Assembly: GCA_050084515.1 (NCBI GenBank)
Contig: CM114271.1
Coordinates: forward strand, 39,680,001-39,744,000
Origin: Blasia pusilla
Lineage: Eukaryota; Marchantiophyta; Marchantiopsida; Blasiales
Reading direction: 5' to 3'
DNA length: 64,000 nucleotides
Shown here: piece after piece, positions 12,301 to 24,339 of the stretch
Numbering within the stretch: position 1 is the first letter of the stretch
Layout: the number at the start of each line of letters is the position of its first letter
Translations under genes and position numbers: made by a program
The notes under the pieces: model-generated
What the model was told of the DNA's origin: nothing
Databases searched by the model: none
The model's input: only the letters and a program-made list of their open reading frames with translations

Positions 12301-14295
12301 GATCTAAGGCTCTGGACAACGTAATTATAACTCGGCCATCAAATATACGCACGCGTTCTTGCGAGGAGGAGGCGAGGCTGGCAACTCCAAGAGTCCAAGC
12401 TTTCGACCTTAGGAGTACCACCGGACGGAGGTCCCAACTGATAGCAACAACTGCTTTGTGCTTGCACATGCTACATACATGTACTAGTACTTAGCTCAAG
12501 CTAGCTCTCCAAAGTTCTGATGTAGACAAACACAATAAGTACTCTCGATAAGTTTGGATTGTACGTGTCAATTGATCGACCGGTACCACTGGACCTGGAT
12601 GGGACTTCTTGAGCTGTGGCAACGAGGAAAAGTTCCGACCAAATGCGGATTCCGTATTGGCGGACTGGTGCTAGGTCGAGACTGGATGAATGATCGTCCT
12701 TCGGAGCATAGAGCCGGGGCCCGGGCCGCGAATAAATGATCATGGGTCCGCATGGCTTTAGATATCCAATCAAACACTTCACGGGATCGATTGTGTCCAA
12801 TCGACCACAGGCATCGTGTCTTGATCCTCAGAAATTAAATGCAGCAGCTCTGGAGACTTCAGAAGCGTCGTCCATCGGATTCCATCGTGGACGTCATACG
12901 ATTTAATGGCACTACATATGACCGGTAGATGTGCTTCTTCACACACCAAAACTTCTGGCAGCGTTTACAAGACTGGATAAGATCAACGTATTGTTGATTA
13001 TACGAACGTTCAACTCCGGAAGGACTGGGATCAAATTGGGTTTTGAATTGGATGACGATCAGCAGGCCTAGGCCCGGCCTGGAATTCCTCGACGCAGCCA
13101 AAATATCAAAGATTAGTGATTCAAATGCCAACGGACCCACGAAGACATCCAAAAAAACTGGTGAAGATATATGCATCCACGGGCTGGATGAAGGTAGGTC
13201 CCTCCCTAGCACACACATATCTGTATGTACATATGTGGCGAAGAGAATTTGAAGAAACAACTGGATGACTTCGGTGGGATCTAAGGAGAGGATCTCGAGC
13301 TCAGGAATTCATGAATTGGAATTCTGACAGCACTGACTGTGAACAAGGCTGGAATCGAAGGCACTGAGCGAGAGCTGGATATTGCGCGAAGTCTTCATTC
13401 TAAGAATTGACCTGGAATCTGTCAGAAGTGGCGGACATTGAGTGGGCCACGTCCGATGGGTGTGGGGGATATCGAAGACTCACGTACGTACCTTGGTAGC
13501 TTTGGGAATCATGGATCGCAAGGCCGAGAACTTTTCGTTCATCTCCTCTCTACGCTGGCGTTCGGCGAGGATATGATTTTCCCGTTGAAATTGAGTTCTA
13601 TGAGGGCTCCTTTCCGTGGCCAGAAGATGATCCGCTTGGCACAATGCTCTGTACGCCAAAATGTCCGGTTTGCTCTGAGAAGACGAGTTGTCGCCAACAA
13701 ACGGGGGGCGCTGGTGCCCGGGTACTCCCACGAGCAAAGAGCCGGGAGTCGTCGACTCTTCCCCCAAGTGCAGGAACATGGGAGGACCAGCGATGTTCTC
13801 CGAGTGGCTCTGCTGATGTGCCATGGTGTTGTTCCCGTACGCCATGAACTCGCGCAGCGCCTGGAGCTGGGGTGACGGATCGTGGGGTTTCGGGTACGGG
13901 GATAATTGGCTGCTGTCGATCCCATGGCCGGGGTGTTGCTGGATTACGTGATGCGTGGTGGAGTTGAAGAGTCCGTGTGCGACTCCCACTCCCAAGGAGT
14001 TGTCCGCAGCAACCCACAGGCTGGATTGCATCCCGGCGAGCTCGGCCGTCTGCAAGCTGTCGTCCTCTGCCTTCAAGAGTGTCGTGGAGTCGGTGTCCGC
14101 AACATTGCTCATCTGATCGGAACTGCGGAAGAACGGTGTGGAGTCGGACGCTGCGCCGAATCCTCCGCTGCCGAGGCGGCCCTGAAGAAGATCGAAGAGA
14201 TTTTCGTTCGAACTCGTGAACGACGAAGCTGAAGATAAGTTCCCATTGACCGTCACTTTGGTAGGAGGGGAGCTCAACCAAGCCAGCTCGGCCAT
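9355..14295 (-). CDS. bHLH transcription factor with C-terminal ACT-like domain (4 exons)
   Basis: Predicted nuclear DNA-binding regulator. Exons that join in frame: 14295-13492, 11576-11259, 10403-10191, 9444-9355 (474 aa from the ATG at 14,295). The N-terminal 230 residues are Ser/Gln/His-rich and unassigned. The basic region and helix 1 read ENHILAERQRREEMNEKFSA then LRSMIPKATK, with the H/E/R residues that contact an E-box. A 1.9-kb intron falls in the loop, and helix 2 follows as KDKASIVGDTIAYVLELEK. Exons 3-4 encode a beta-alpha-beta-beta-alpha-beta ACT-like fold (HLGEQAVIKIVCARSPGLVL, VHFITVQ, then STEEMIQALHLA) used for dimerisation in plant bHLHs. The last exon (acceptor TTTTTCAG) is chosen over read-through because it completes the domain. 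The start is uncertain: an acceptor-like TTTCTAG lies just upstream at about 14,342, so 5' exons may be missing. I cannot place the subgroup. Confidence 0.8.
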
Positions 14296-14341
14296 CTCGC
14301 GCGCAGCAGCGCCCACCTCGTACACCGGCAGCGCTCGGCGA

Positions 14342-17300
14342 CGTCTAGCCTAGAAATCTGGCAAAACCTGCAGCAACCGACCGGGATCGACACGAGACGA
14401 TTTCAAACTCCCATCAATTCCTACGACATCGACATTCCGCCTTGGACTACGGTCGCAAGCACTGCTTAGATTCTTTATTCTAGCCAGACCTGCCTGCCCT
14501 ATTGATTCTCTTCCGCCTACGACCACTTCCCCTCGAAGGTTGCTCACTTCCTCGAGCTCCTCACAAATGACAGCCGTGGTCGACAAAGCTGACATCTCGA
14601 TCGTACACACATTCTGACGGCATCCATCCAAAATGTGACGAGTAATGGACTTCACCAAGAGCTCTTTGCAGATAAGCGTCACCAGACTTGTAGCTATCTA
14701 GGTTTGACAATTTGCGACTGCGGAAGTTCTGGACAGGGCCAGCTTAGGTCCTAGCAGGTCTAGCCAGATCTCTAGATCGCTATCCAAAGCTCTAGCTGTT
14801 GCTCTCGGATATGCCTGATCACGCGCGCAGGTTTTCTCCATAGCCATGGATGCACGGTAACGTTCACATTACTTCAGAGGTGTACAGTTTTGGCAACTGT
14901 CTCACGCTTCGCACGTACCCAACCTGTTGTTCAAACACGCAACAAGCTTGAGCGTGCATGAAGACGAACGAGCTCGATTAAATAGTAGGCGATTCCATGG
15001 CCAGATCCTTGACTACGGAGTCCTGCGCCTATAAATTTACACGTACAATCGATTCCACATGTACATGTTTTTCCTATATCAGAGCCGGGCCGGGCCGTGC
15101 CAGCACCAGACGCTCAATCACAACTTTCTGCAAGACTGCAGCAAACTGCCGGCCCTAGCAGCCTAGCTTGCTGATGGAGCACCGGCTCACATCTCCCGGT
15201 GGGTCGAAGCGCACGGGTTCGCAAGCTGAACTTGCACAATTTCTCACCCAGAACGCTGAATATATCGGTTGACCAGACTGACTGACAAAATCGGCCTCAG
15301 ATTCTTCATGAATGTCTACTCCTCCACTCCAGAAGTGTTTCGGACGCCACCTAGAGCCGGCCTTCCGGGCTCCCGGGCGACCAGGACCTACATAGCCTGC
15401 CTTCCCCGAAGCTCGATGCGACCAGAGCTACCACTGCTGGCCATGGTGTGTAATTCAGACTACATCTGACAGGGGGCTTCGATCTTCGAGGGATTCCTAT
15501 AGTGCGCCATAGCAGAGCTACGCGTCTCGTTTACTGTGAAACCTTTTATAAAAAGATTTCGTTCGGCCAATTGCAATTGGTGGGGGTTCGAGTCACCCCG
15601 TCCAGATACACTCGTCCCGACTATAGCGATGATAGTACATATACATACATACGGATAATGCATGATCTATAGGTAGTAGCTATGGTGCTCCGCTCCGAAA
15701 GGCCCGGCCCACAGGGTCTTTCTCTCCGGTGAGATCCTAATAAGAAATCGAAGACCGGCTTCGGACGCGCTGCCGCTAAGCCAATCTCAGGCTGACGGCT
15801 GAAAGCTTTTGAGTCTACAGAGGTTCCTGAAAGTCATGCCATTCTTTATGAAAAAGAATGTCCGGACTACGGATTTCTTACTTGTTATGTACACACACAT
15901 ATATATAGTGGTATAATTGAAGTAACTTGCAATGGGACTTCGTGCAGTCGACTGTGGCGAGCAGAAAACCCTGCGGTGGCCAGCATTTCTTCAGCCCAAA
16001 TTCAGGACTTTTGGTGTCCAGGGAAGTGGCATGACTAATATCCCCCCTGCATCTGAACTTCGATGCCGGCATTGTTTGGCTTGGATCCGGGGAAATCTTA
16101 GACACAACGCGGATCTTTCGAAGCACTCGAGTGTTTCCAGAGCTATCGGTCTCGGGAGCGAGGGATTTCCTGATCGGGTCCAGCTTGAACTGATAGCTAC
16201 TGGTCGTGTCCTGGGTGAGGCCTGTGCTGGAGCGAAGCACATCATTTCTGTACAGATAATCAGACGGACAGAGTAATCGCCAAACCTGCAACTCTATGAT
16301 CGCAGAAATAGCATCAACTGCAGACAGAGGCCCTGTCGAGCTCCATGGTGTGTAGGAGATCTTGAGATCATTACTGTTCATGAACCAACTTTAATTGAAG
16401 TTTGCAACTGAAGTCAGCCAACCAGCTAAATCCCAGTGCCAGCACCTGATCTTACTTGCTAGCTAGCAGTCATTCTTGTGACCAATTCTAAATGATCAAG
16501 TAGCGCTGGCAAGCGTTGGAATGGTTTTTCTTGTTTGAATTTTTTTGCCAAATTCACGAATGCTACATGCGTAGATCTAGATGTAGAGAATACCGCCTCC
16601 GGCCACGAGAAAGCTTGACAATTGACCAGCACGATTGCGATCGACTTACCGGGAAGCTAGCTGATGGAGTGGTTGCCTGGGGTAGTAAGCATCACCTCAC
16701 CTCTCCTCACCTCAAAATCGTGGGAGTGAACTCAGAGCTGTCCACCCATGTCCGATCCCGGGAGCGAGCGATCGCGAACAGCGTTTCTGTGATCGATCGA
16801 ATCGACTAGTGCACTGAGAAACAGCGAGCTACCGCCTTCAGATAATAATCGTACTGAGAAACACAAGGGCTTCGATCGACCGAAATGGATTCCTCGCTGG
16901 TTGTAAGCTGGCGTGGATCGGAAGACGCTCACAATGTCAGGAAGATGCATGGAGGGATCCCACCGAGTCCCGCCGAGAACTTCATCGATACGAGTTTAAT
17001 CCGAGACGACATGTACGCACGTCCACCTCCAGTACCCGTTCCCCCGCCCCCCCTGAGGTTCTCAGAAGCTCACGCCCACGCCCAAACCCTTGCATATTCA
17101 CCAGCGTATGTCCATCCATGCACCCGCGCGGCCCTCGCAGCAACCACTACCCCGCACCGAATCAAATCTTCTCTTTCTCTCTCTAGAAGATCATCATCCT
17201 CAGCAACCCGGCGACGGCCTCCCCATTGCGCGCTCAGCGGTCGCTTCGTCATCCTGCCCGCTTCAGGAGAGGCTCCCTCCCACAGCGCTCTCTCTCGCTC

Positions 17301-19380
17301 TTCCCCTTTCCTTCCTCCTTTCGACTCAACGACTTCGAGTTCCGGAGCTGTACCTCTCTCTAGTCGTTAGCTGCTAGCACTGCCCCTCCCTCACCGGTAG
17401 TTTCTCCCCGGGGCACACAGGAGGGGTAGCAGCAAGCCTCTTAGGTACCACAGCCTAGGTACCGAGTTCTACAGACGAACGAGTCAGTCCTATCCTATGA
17501 CAATTTCCTGCTTATGATTGAGCGGCTCTGGGCCAGGGCCGGGGCGTAGGGATTGGTGGGATCCTTACAGGTCGCAGTGGGCAACCAGCGCGCTCGCGGC
17601 GGAACCATGGAGATTCGAGAACGGTGCAGCATCCTTGAGCCGAAGGGAAGGGAAGAGAAGAGAGGAGAGAGGCGGAACTCGTCTCAGCGTCTGTCACAAA
17701 CCGTCGTCGTCTCCTTCTTCTACTTCCTTCCAATGAATTTTATGCTCTCTCTATCTCTCTCTAAAGATAGTACATACACGTAGATGATAGCGCTGAACGC
17801 TTAAGTGCTTTCTGTTCCAGTTGGTACGGGGCGCCGAGACACCGGGCAGGGTCGGGGCAGGCCGTCAGTCATCAGTGCGGCCCCAACAGCAATCGCTCGC
17901 TCGCTTACTCACTCAATCACGCACTGACTGCCATAGCTCAGGACGACTCGCTGCGGAGGTCGAACAAACGGCGAATATGTGGTCGCTGCGCTTCGCCGAC
18001 CTCACCTTCCTTCCCCAACTCCACCAGCCGCCGCCTCTGCCATCCTTACGAGAACATTCGCTACAGGAGGAGGAAGAGGAAGCTCATCTCATCGCACGGA
18101 CGCGAATCTCCCATTTTTGTGGGCTTCGAGTGACCCGATAAATGCATGGATAACTGCCCATTTCCCATCACGGTATTTGTTTCGTTCGTCTTCAATGTAG
18201 TGGCCGCAGCGGCTCTGGAATGTCACAATGATTATCATTATTACTACGCTAGTTGTTATCTATTCCTACAATCATTCTTCTGTCTCCGAGCGCAACGATC
18301 AGTCGTATCTTTCCCACCTTCGGATATCCACATGTATCTTCGTGATCATGGCCACCAATACGAAATTATCGACATATCTGAACGCACACTTCCGCCTTCA
18401 ATTATTAGTCGGCGACGGCGAAATACGAGGCCTGGGAAGAAGAGGCGGCGAAGTCCTCCTACTCCACGGCGAGCGATCGAGAGAGTGTCCGCGACATACG
18501 AGCAGTAGCAGTAGCACTAGCAGTAGCACCCGCCTGCGCTGTGTCCGTTGGATATTGAAAAGAAGATCCGCAGGCAGCTAGCTTCGGCCCATGCTGAACG
18601 ACCCGAGTAGCCGGTCGGACAAGCTCACTAAACTCGAAACGTCGCCAGTCACACACAGCCTCGGAGAGTTGGTGGGCCCTACTAGTTTGAGATGCTCCTT
18701 CCGCAATTCGCGCAACTCGCATTCCCCCGAAAATTGTGTCAGTTTAGAGCTCTGGTGAGCAGATCTTCGGCCACGGACGGACACGGCGCCTGTGGTGGCA
18801 GGGCTCCAGCAATCGGACGGCGGCAGAGGCAAGAGCTTACAGGTGCCCTAAGTCTCCGGGGCCGTTTTGATCCGACGTGGCGGTGACGTAGGGTACGCAC
18901 GGGGGCTCCAGCCAAGTCCGAAGCGGCCAGCGCGGGAGCTTCCTCCCTTGCGGCTCTCCGTAACTGCATAGGGCAACGGATCGCAATAAATCTGCCAAGA
19001 ACGTCCGTTGGGCACTGCCGACGTAATTGATGGCGCGACCTTATTTACACAAATCGCCTGCTCCGCCTGTACTTTTGCCGTTATCCGAACCTTTGCTGCG
19101 ATTAGGCCCCGTCGATTACCCTTTTAGCTTATCCCATCCATGCAAGCGTGCCCGACTAAACCGGACTTTTTCTTTTCGCTTCTTTGCTGCTTTTATGGGC
19201 GATTTTTTTTTCATCGTTTCAAATTTGGCTTCACTTGTTGGCATGAGTGTTATTTACAAAATATCACAAGTGTGCATCCTTGGGACGGGAAGTAGTTATT
19301 ATAGTCGAGTTAACTACAAGTTGATAGCTTAGATAGTGAAAAAAAATAGAATGTACGAAGGGGTCGTAATTAATTAGACT
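14342..19380. other. Upstream region of the bHLH gene, no gene supported
   Basis: A minus-strand frame at 14,350-14,682 could be 5' UTR or a missing exon; it shows no bHLH-MYC N-terminal motif. From about 16,900 to 18,900 the plus strand is CT- and CCG-rich with Pro/Ser/Arg low-complexity frames (for example 16,885-17,370). This resembles promoter or untranslated-leader DNA rather than coding DNA. A T-arm-like sequence sits at about 15,583-15,600 without the rest of a tRNA. Confidence 0.4.
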
Positions 19381-19560
19381 AGTAAGATGATGGGAAATAA
19401 AAAAATGTTTGAAAAGTTTTTAAATAGTGCGGAAGGAATTATCGATATAACATGCAAATTAAAAAAAAATTCTTGTTGTTCAATTGTCACGCGTCAAACA
19501 TATAGATATTTGCAAATCAAGAAGGCACTCTCCCATAATAATATAGATGTAGGGCATGAC
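19380..19560 (+). repeat. AT-rich dispersed repeat, copy 1
   Basis: Shares ordered blocks with 49,560-50,110: an AAAAAATGTTTGAAAAG-like start, a TCTTGTTG block, TAGATATTTGCAAATCAA-like sequence and a CTCTCCCATAATAATATA-like end. No coding capacity. Probably a decayed non-autonomous element. Confidence 0.55.
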
Positions 19561-19796
19561 CGACCCCACTGAGCTACCATTAATTCATGGTGAAATGAAT
19601 GGGGCTTTCTTATTTAGTTATGAAAGAATTTTTAGTTATATGCACGAATCCTGCAACAAATCATGGTTCTTACGACCGGCTCATATGACCAATCATAGTT
19701 ATATATGTACAAAAATGAATGGCAATACCTGATGACTCATGGAGTCACAAAAGCCTAGTCATTTGTGTGCACATTGTGAAAGATCTTGATTTAGTT

Positions 19797-19977
19797 GGAG
19801 ATATTTTGGTACTCGATTATCTTGATGTTTAGATGTCATAAGTAAGTATGGTATCTTATGTGTTTGTGTCTGTATTTAATGACAATGATGTATGTTGTAA
19901 AGCAATGTGTATGCGTCGTGAGACATTAACTCATGACATCTAAACATTGAGACGATCAAGTACGAAAATATCTCCAA
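19797..19977. repeat. Inverted pair of retroelement B-type repeats
   Basis: A full B-type terminal segment on the plus strand (19,797 to about 19,926, starting TTGGAGATATTTTGG and ending GAGACA) faces a partial minus-strand copy (about 19,930-19,977). The minus copy directly follows a purine tract (AGGGGGTCGA on the minus strand, 19,978-19,987). That tract is the expected PPT of element C, so C's 3' end appears truncated by or fused to another element's terminus. Confidence 0.65.
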
Positions 19978-22564
19978 TCGACCCCCTAGTTGATGGCTAG
20001 GTCCCTCTAACTCGAGATAGCTATCTGTCCTTACCTACCATGATACAAATCTCTATGATGCTAAGAGCAAAAAGATCGGGTGCTCATTAGTGGCCTTCTT
20101 ATTATCCATGTCACAAACATAAGTCTGCATCTATGACTACCTAGTATCTACACTATGGATATCTGGGGTACATCCATCGTCCCTGAGGAACCCTAATGAG
20201 AGGTGGCGTTAGACATGCAATATGCCACCCTCTCAAATATCAATCATAAACTAGCATTGTGGCTACACCATGGGCACATCCACACAACATATAATGCAAG
20301 CCTGCAAGAACTACTGCTAAGCTTGGATCACATCTATTTACAATGTTAGGAAGGTGACATGGCGCACAGTTACGCACATGGTCCTTCCAAACCATATCAT
20401 CACGTCCCTCTAATAAGAGAACATCAAATGGCAACATATCATGCACTATCAAGATGATGCGCCCTGCAATCACATCCAACGTTATAGGTATTGTCTATTG
20501 CAAGTTGTCATGACTGTTAGGATAGATCGGTGGGATCTAGCAGAGCGTCTGCACGAGTAGTGGAGGACAGGCCCAGGAGGTTGAGGATGACATGTTGAGG
20601 CCCCGGGAAACTTGAGAGAGCAGGTTTCCCTTTCGTTTCGGCTCATTTGGAGCCATATAGATAAAATTACTATTTCGGGTAAGTTTCCATATTGGGGATA
20701 GTTGACTTTCCACTTTGGGAAGTGGCCCTTGACCCGCTACAGCAGGTCAAGAGCCAAGGAGGTGACCTACGAGCATAGGTTACCGTTGAGAGGGCTTGGG
20801 AGAGGAAAGGGTGTATACCTCCAAGAGAGAGAGAGAGCTTGAGAGCTCATTCTCTCTTTGTTGAACCCTTGGCATAAGGCGGCGGAGCTATGGTCCCTTG
20901 CCTTGTGAGTGTAACCCAAGCCTCTCATTAGGAGAGTGGGTTTGGTTTGATATGAGAGAGAGTACACACCTTTGAGAGCTATAGGTGTGAGATGTTGTAG
21001 AGAGAGATTGGATCTTACTTTATTGGAGATATTTTGGTACTTCTCGCCTCTATGTATGGATGCCACGAGTTAGCATGGGATCGTGTGTGTTTGTGTGTGT
21101 ATTCGATGACAATAATGTATTTTGTGTAGCGATGTGTATGCGCACGATAAAGTAGACATAGTCTCCCTGATGAAACCTTGAGATCATTGGTGGAAAACTA
21201 CCACTACGAATAGTCGTATATCTCAAAGTATATCAATATTGCGCAATCGAAAAGTTCTCAAACGCCATGGGCATAACTATCTAAAACAAATTGGCCCTCC
21301 AAGAACATGCTCGCATCCATACATCAAAGTCATCGAGGTTCAACACCTCATAAACATCACAGCCGTAGATAAAGTACGCTCTCGGCCATAAAGCAACAAA
21401 TACGGTGAGAAAGACATTAAGGATGTTTGTATGTTGAATCTATATCCCATTGCTAACCACGATAACTATAGGTCCCAATCTCCTAGGTGACCTCTTTGCA
21501 AGCCATACTTATGTAAACCTCTTTTCATAATCTAAACGACTCTCTCTAGTAGTCCATCTGTTTCAGCCTCTCAAGATGATCTCGCGAAGGACTGCGGTGG
21601 TCAATCAACACCTGATAAGACAAGGCTTGAAACTTCCCATAAAAATCCATACTGTCAACACCTCAAAGTGGTGCGCCATAATAACTCGGCACTTGATCTA
21701 GGAAGGCATATGCTACTCCCTTATATACTTTGTTTGGAAATGCAACGAACTCTATCCACTTCCAGAAGTATTCGATCATCACCAACACATAATAACTATG
21801 ATGATCCATCAAAGATAAAGGTCTTGCAAAATCGAAACTTCATCTATAGCCTAAACCTATGATTGGTAATGGATGCAACTGTGGAGTCGGAGCATTGAAT
21901 GATGCCCGCACCAGATCACACATCATGCATCTCAAATAAACTGTTGAACATGAGTCTACATGTCTCGCCACCAATACTATATTTGGAGCAATTTTTACGT
22001 CGCTTTACTCCAAAGTGACCTTACCTCCTTGTGGACATGTTGCATCAAACATACTCTCTACGAAGGATGAGGCACAACGCGTACTCTACCATCCTCCAAA
22101 ACTCGTAACACATGCATCATTTCCCACCAAAACCATCTGACTCGCTGTAGGATCCAATCCTGCTCTCTAGCATCCACTATATAGTATGCTCATAACGTTC
22201 TCAATATGCAAGTACTCCAAGATTACTCCATCCTCCTTGATATCTCAGCCACTCGTCACCTCCTTATTGGCCTCTCGATCTAAGGGCTCTCCATCAGACC
22301 TTACCATCAAAGTCTAACCACTCTGCCTCTCAATAGTCAACAAGCCCAGATAGGTTAATGCATGTTATCTAGGCACTCTCCTTATCACTCTCTCTATCCC
22401 ATCCAGCTAACCCTCATCCGATGTTGCGATCCTTATAAAGTTATAATTGGCCTACCATGAAAGTGGAAAATATGCTCGTAAATCCACATTTACCCCATCC
22501 AAAAATATTACATGGCCGATCCATACACAAACATGATATGCACTCGATATGCACTCGTCACCAC
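19930..22564 (-). mobile_element. Element C, 3' part: decayed Ty3/gypsy with methyltransferase
   Basis: Minus-strand remnant homologous to elements A and B. Going up in coordinate, which is backwards along the element: PPT at 19,978-19,987, a PHD region at about 20,160-20,300 (CMLCG still visible), the integrase C-terminus at 20,300-20,505 and 21,150-21,250, integrase core and HHCC remnants at about 21,250-22,060, an integrase linker to about 22,420, then a jump into the methyltransferase 3' half at about 22,430-22,564. RT and RNase H are therefore deleted. A solo repeat splits the integrase C-terminus. The element continues at 41,216 after the insertion of A. Heavy decay makes it the oldest layer. 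Confidence 0.8.
20506..21149 (+). repeat. Solo terminal repeat (A+B) with AAGT target duplication
   Basis: 644 bases starting TGTCATGAC and ending CACGATA, flanked by AAGT at 20,502-20,505 and 21,150-21,153. Removing it and one AAGT restores homology of C to the matching integrase region of A and B. It consists of an A-type segment (20,506-21,022, homologous to 22,565-23,084) followed by a B-type segment (21,023-21,149, starting TTGGAGATATTTTGG). This is what recombination between A1 and A2 of a split-repeat element would leave. Confidence 0.88.
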
Positions 22565-23084
22565 TGTCACGGCTTTTAGGATAGATCGGTGAGATCTAGT
22601 GGAGCGCCTTTGTGAGTAGTGGAGGACAGGCTCAGTAGGTCGATGATGACCTATTGAGGCCCCGGGAAACCAGAGAGAGCAAGTTTCCCCTTCGTTTCGG
22701 CTCATTTGGAGTCATATTGAAGAACTTACTATTTTAGGTAATTACCATTTTGAGTATATGATCAATTGAATATTTTTGGTAAGTGGCCCTTGACCTCCTA
22801 CATCAGGTCAAGAGCCAAGGAGGTGACTTGGGAGCATAGGTTACCATGGAGAGAGCTTGGGAGAGGGGAGGGGTATACCTCAAGGAGAGAGAGCTTGAGA
22901 GCTCATTCTTTCTTTGTTGAACCTCTTGGTATGAGGCGGTGGAGCTATGGTCTTGCTTGCCTTGTGTGTGTAATCCAAGCCTCTCATTAGGAGAGTGGGT
23001 TTGGTTTGACATTAAGAGAGATATGTGAGAGTGCACACATGTGAGAACTATGGTGGGGTGAGAGAGATTGGATCTCATTTTACA
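22565..23084 (+). repeat. Element A, A1 terminal segment
   Basis: 520 bases homologous to the A segment of the solo repeat at 20,506-21,022. It ends in TTTTACA. In the solo repeat the corresponding point is followed at once by the B segment; here it is followed by unrelated leader sequence. There is no B segment at the element's 5' end. Confidence 0.85.
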
Positions 23085-24330
23085 AAGAGAGAAAGAGTGA
23101 GTGAGAGAGCTTCATGGGGGAGTTCACTGGTCACTCGCTGGTTTTGCAGGTTGGGGATCGTATTCCCCGTTCAGCAGTTCATGGGAGTGCTCACCGGAGC
23201 AAGAGCCGCTTATTTGTGATGGTTCTTTTGCCGATTTTTTGTGTGGAAGAGTGGCGCGCAGAAGCGCTGCCTAATTTTTATAGGGATTGAGTATGGGGGT
23301 AGGTTTCCCCATCCCGTGCTCTCGAGAGCACTATGTAACTTGCTCATTTGTATTTTCACAGGTTTTACATCTTCGTTGGGTGAAATCAGCGCGAAAGCGC
23401 AGCCAAATTTTGTGTAGGAGAAAGAGACATTGGGCTTTACGACAGTCCCCGTCAGTTTTTACTCAAAATTTCTGATTTCAAATATTTTTGACGCCATCGT
23501 AGATCGTGAAGCTATACATGCCGTGCAAAAAAAATGCACAATTTGGAGTTGCGAGAAAAAAATTATGGTCAATCTTGCAAAATTGCCATTGTTAGGCGAT
23601 TTTTAGGCTACGTCGCCCAGTGCCGCACCCCATTCTCGAGTGTCGTGCGTTTCGTGCCGCAAATGCCACACCGAAGTGCTGGACCTGCACCGCACATCTA
23701 GGAGGTTTGAGCAGCATCAGTACGAGAGGAGTATGACTTGCTGATTGGAGGAGTTATCTTCCCGACCGAGTTGGGGTCGAGATTTGCAGTTGCCGAGGAG
23801 CGACATCGACATTTGTGTCAGGTTACCCATTCTGGTCTCTTACCCTACACGTGTGAGGGATTTTCGGGTATTAAGAAGTTATTTGGGATATTGGGTTTCG
23901 TGTTGATGCTAGGAGTATCGATGATGTATAGGTTTAGGCGACATAAACCTATGTGGGATGTCCAGAGTTTAGGATGGTTTGTCGATGAGACGATAGATCA
24001 ATTGATTTGCCGCACCACGCTGCTTATTTCCGCATAGCACACGTCTCAGTAAGAGAATGTAGATTGAGTGCCGCATATTTAGTTTGAGTGATTGAGGGAT
24101 TACTCGCGAGATTGAGAGTGATCTTGTGAGAGGGGCACGAGGGCCATCACGGCGTCCTTTCAGGATTTTGAGAGGCGAGGTAGTGGACCTGAGAATAGCT
24201 TTGGAGGGTTTACCAGGAGTGGTGCGAGGTTTCGAGGGTCTCCACATGTGAGAGACCACCTCGATCTCCTTCTTTGTCATTTTTAAAAAGGGGGGAGCGT
24301 GTAGAGGAGTGTGTTAGTGATCCAACGTAC
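23085..24330 (+). other. Element A, untranslated leader
   Basis: Sequence between A1 and the first gag homology. GA-rich at first, then mixed. No convincing frame, and no obvious 3' CCA-complementary tRNA primer site directly after A1. Confidence 0.5.
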
Positions 24331-24339
24331 ACATTGAGT

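Noticed and set aside
15583-15610. GGTTCGAGTCACC, a T-arm/B-box-like sequence that suggested a tRNA
   Set aside because: No matching 5' acceptor strand, D-arm or anticodon arm upstream, and the T stem has a mismatch. At best a tRNA-derived relic.
16885-17370. 161-codon plus-strand frame, Pro/Ser-rich
   Set aside because: Low-complexity composition from CT- and CCG-rich DNA; overlapping frames are equally open, and no domain or splice partner is seen.
20240-20479. Possible stand-alone small gene with cysteine pairs
   Set aside because: It aligns with the integrase C-terminus and PHD of elements A and B; it is a fragment of element C.
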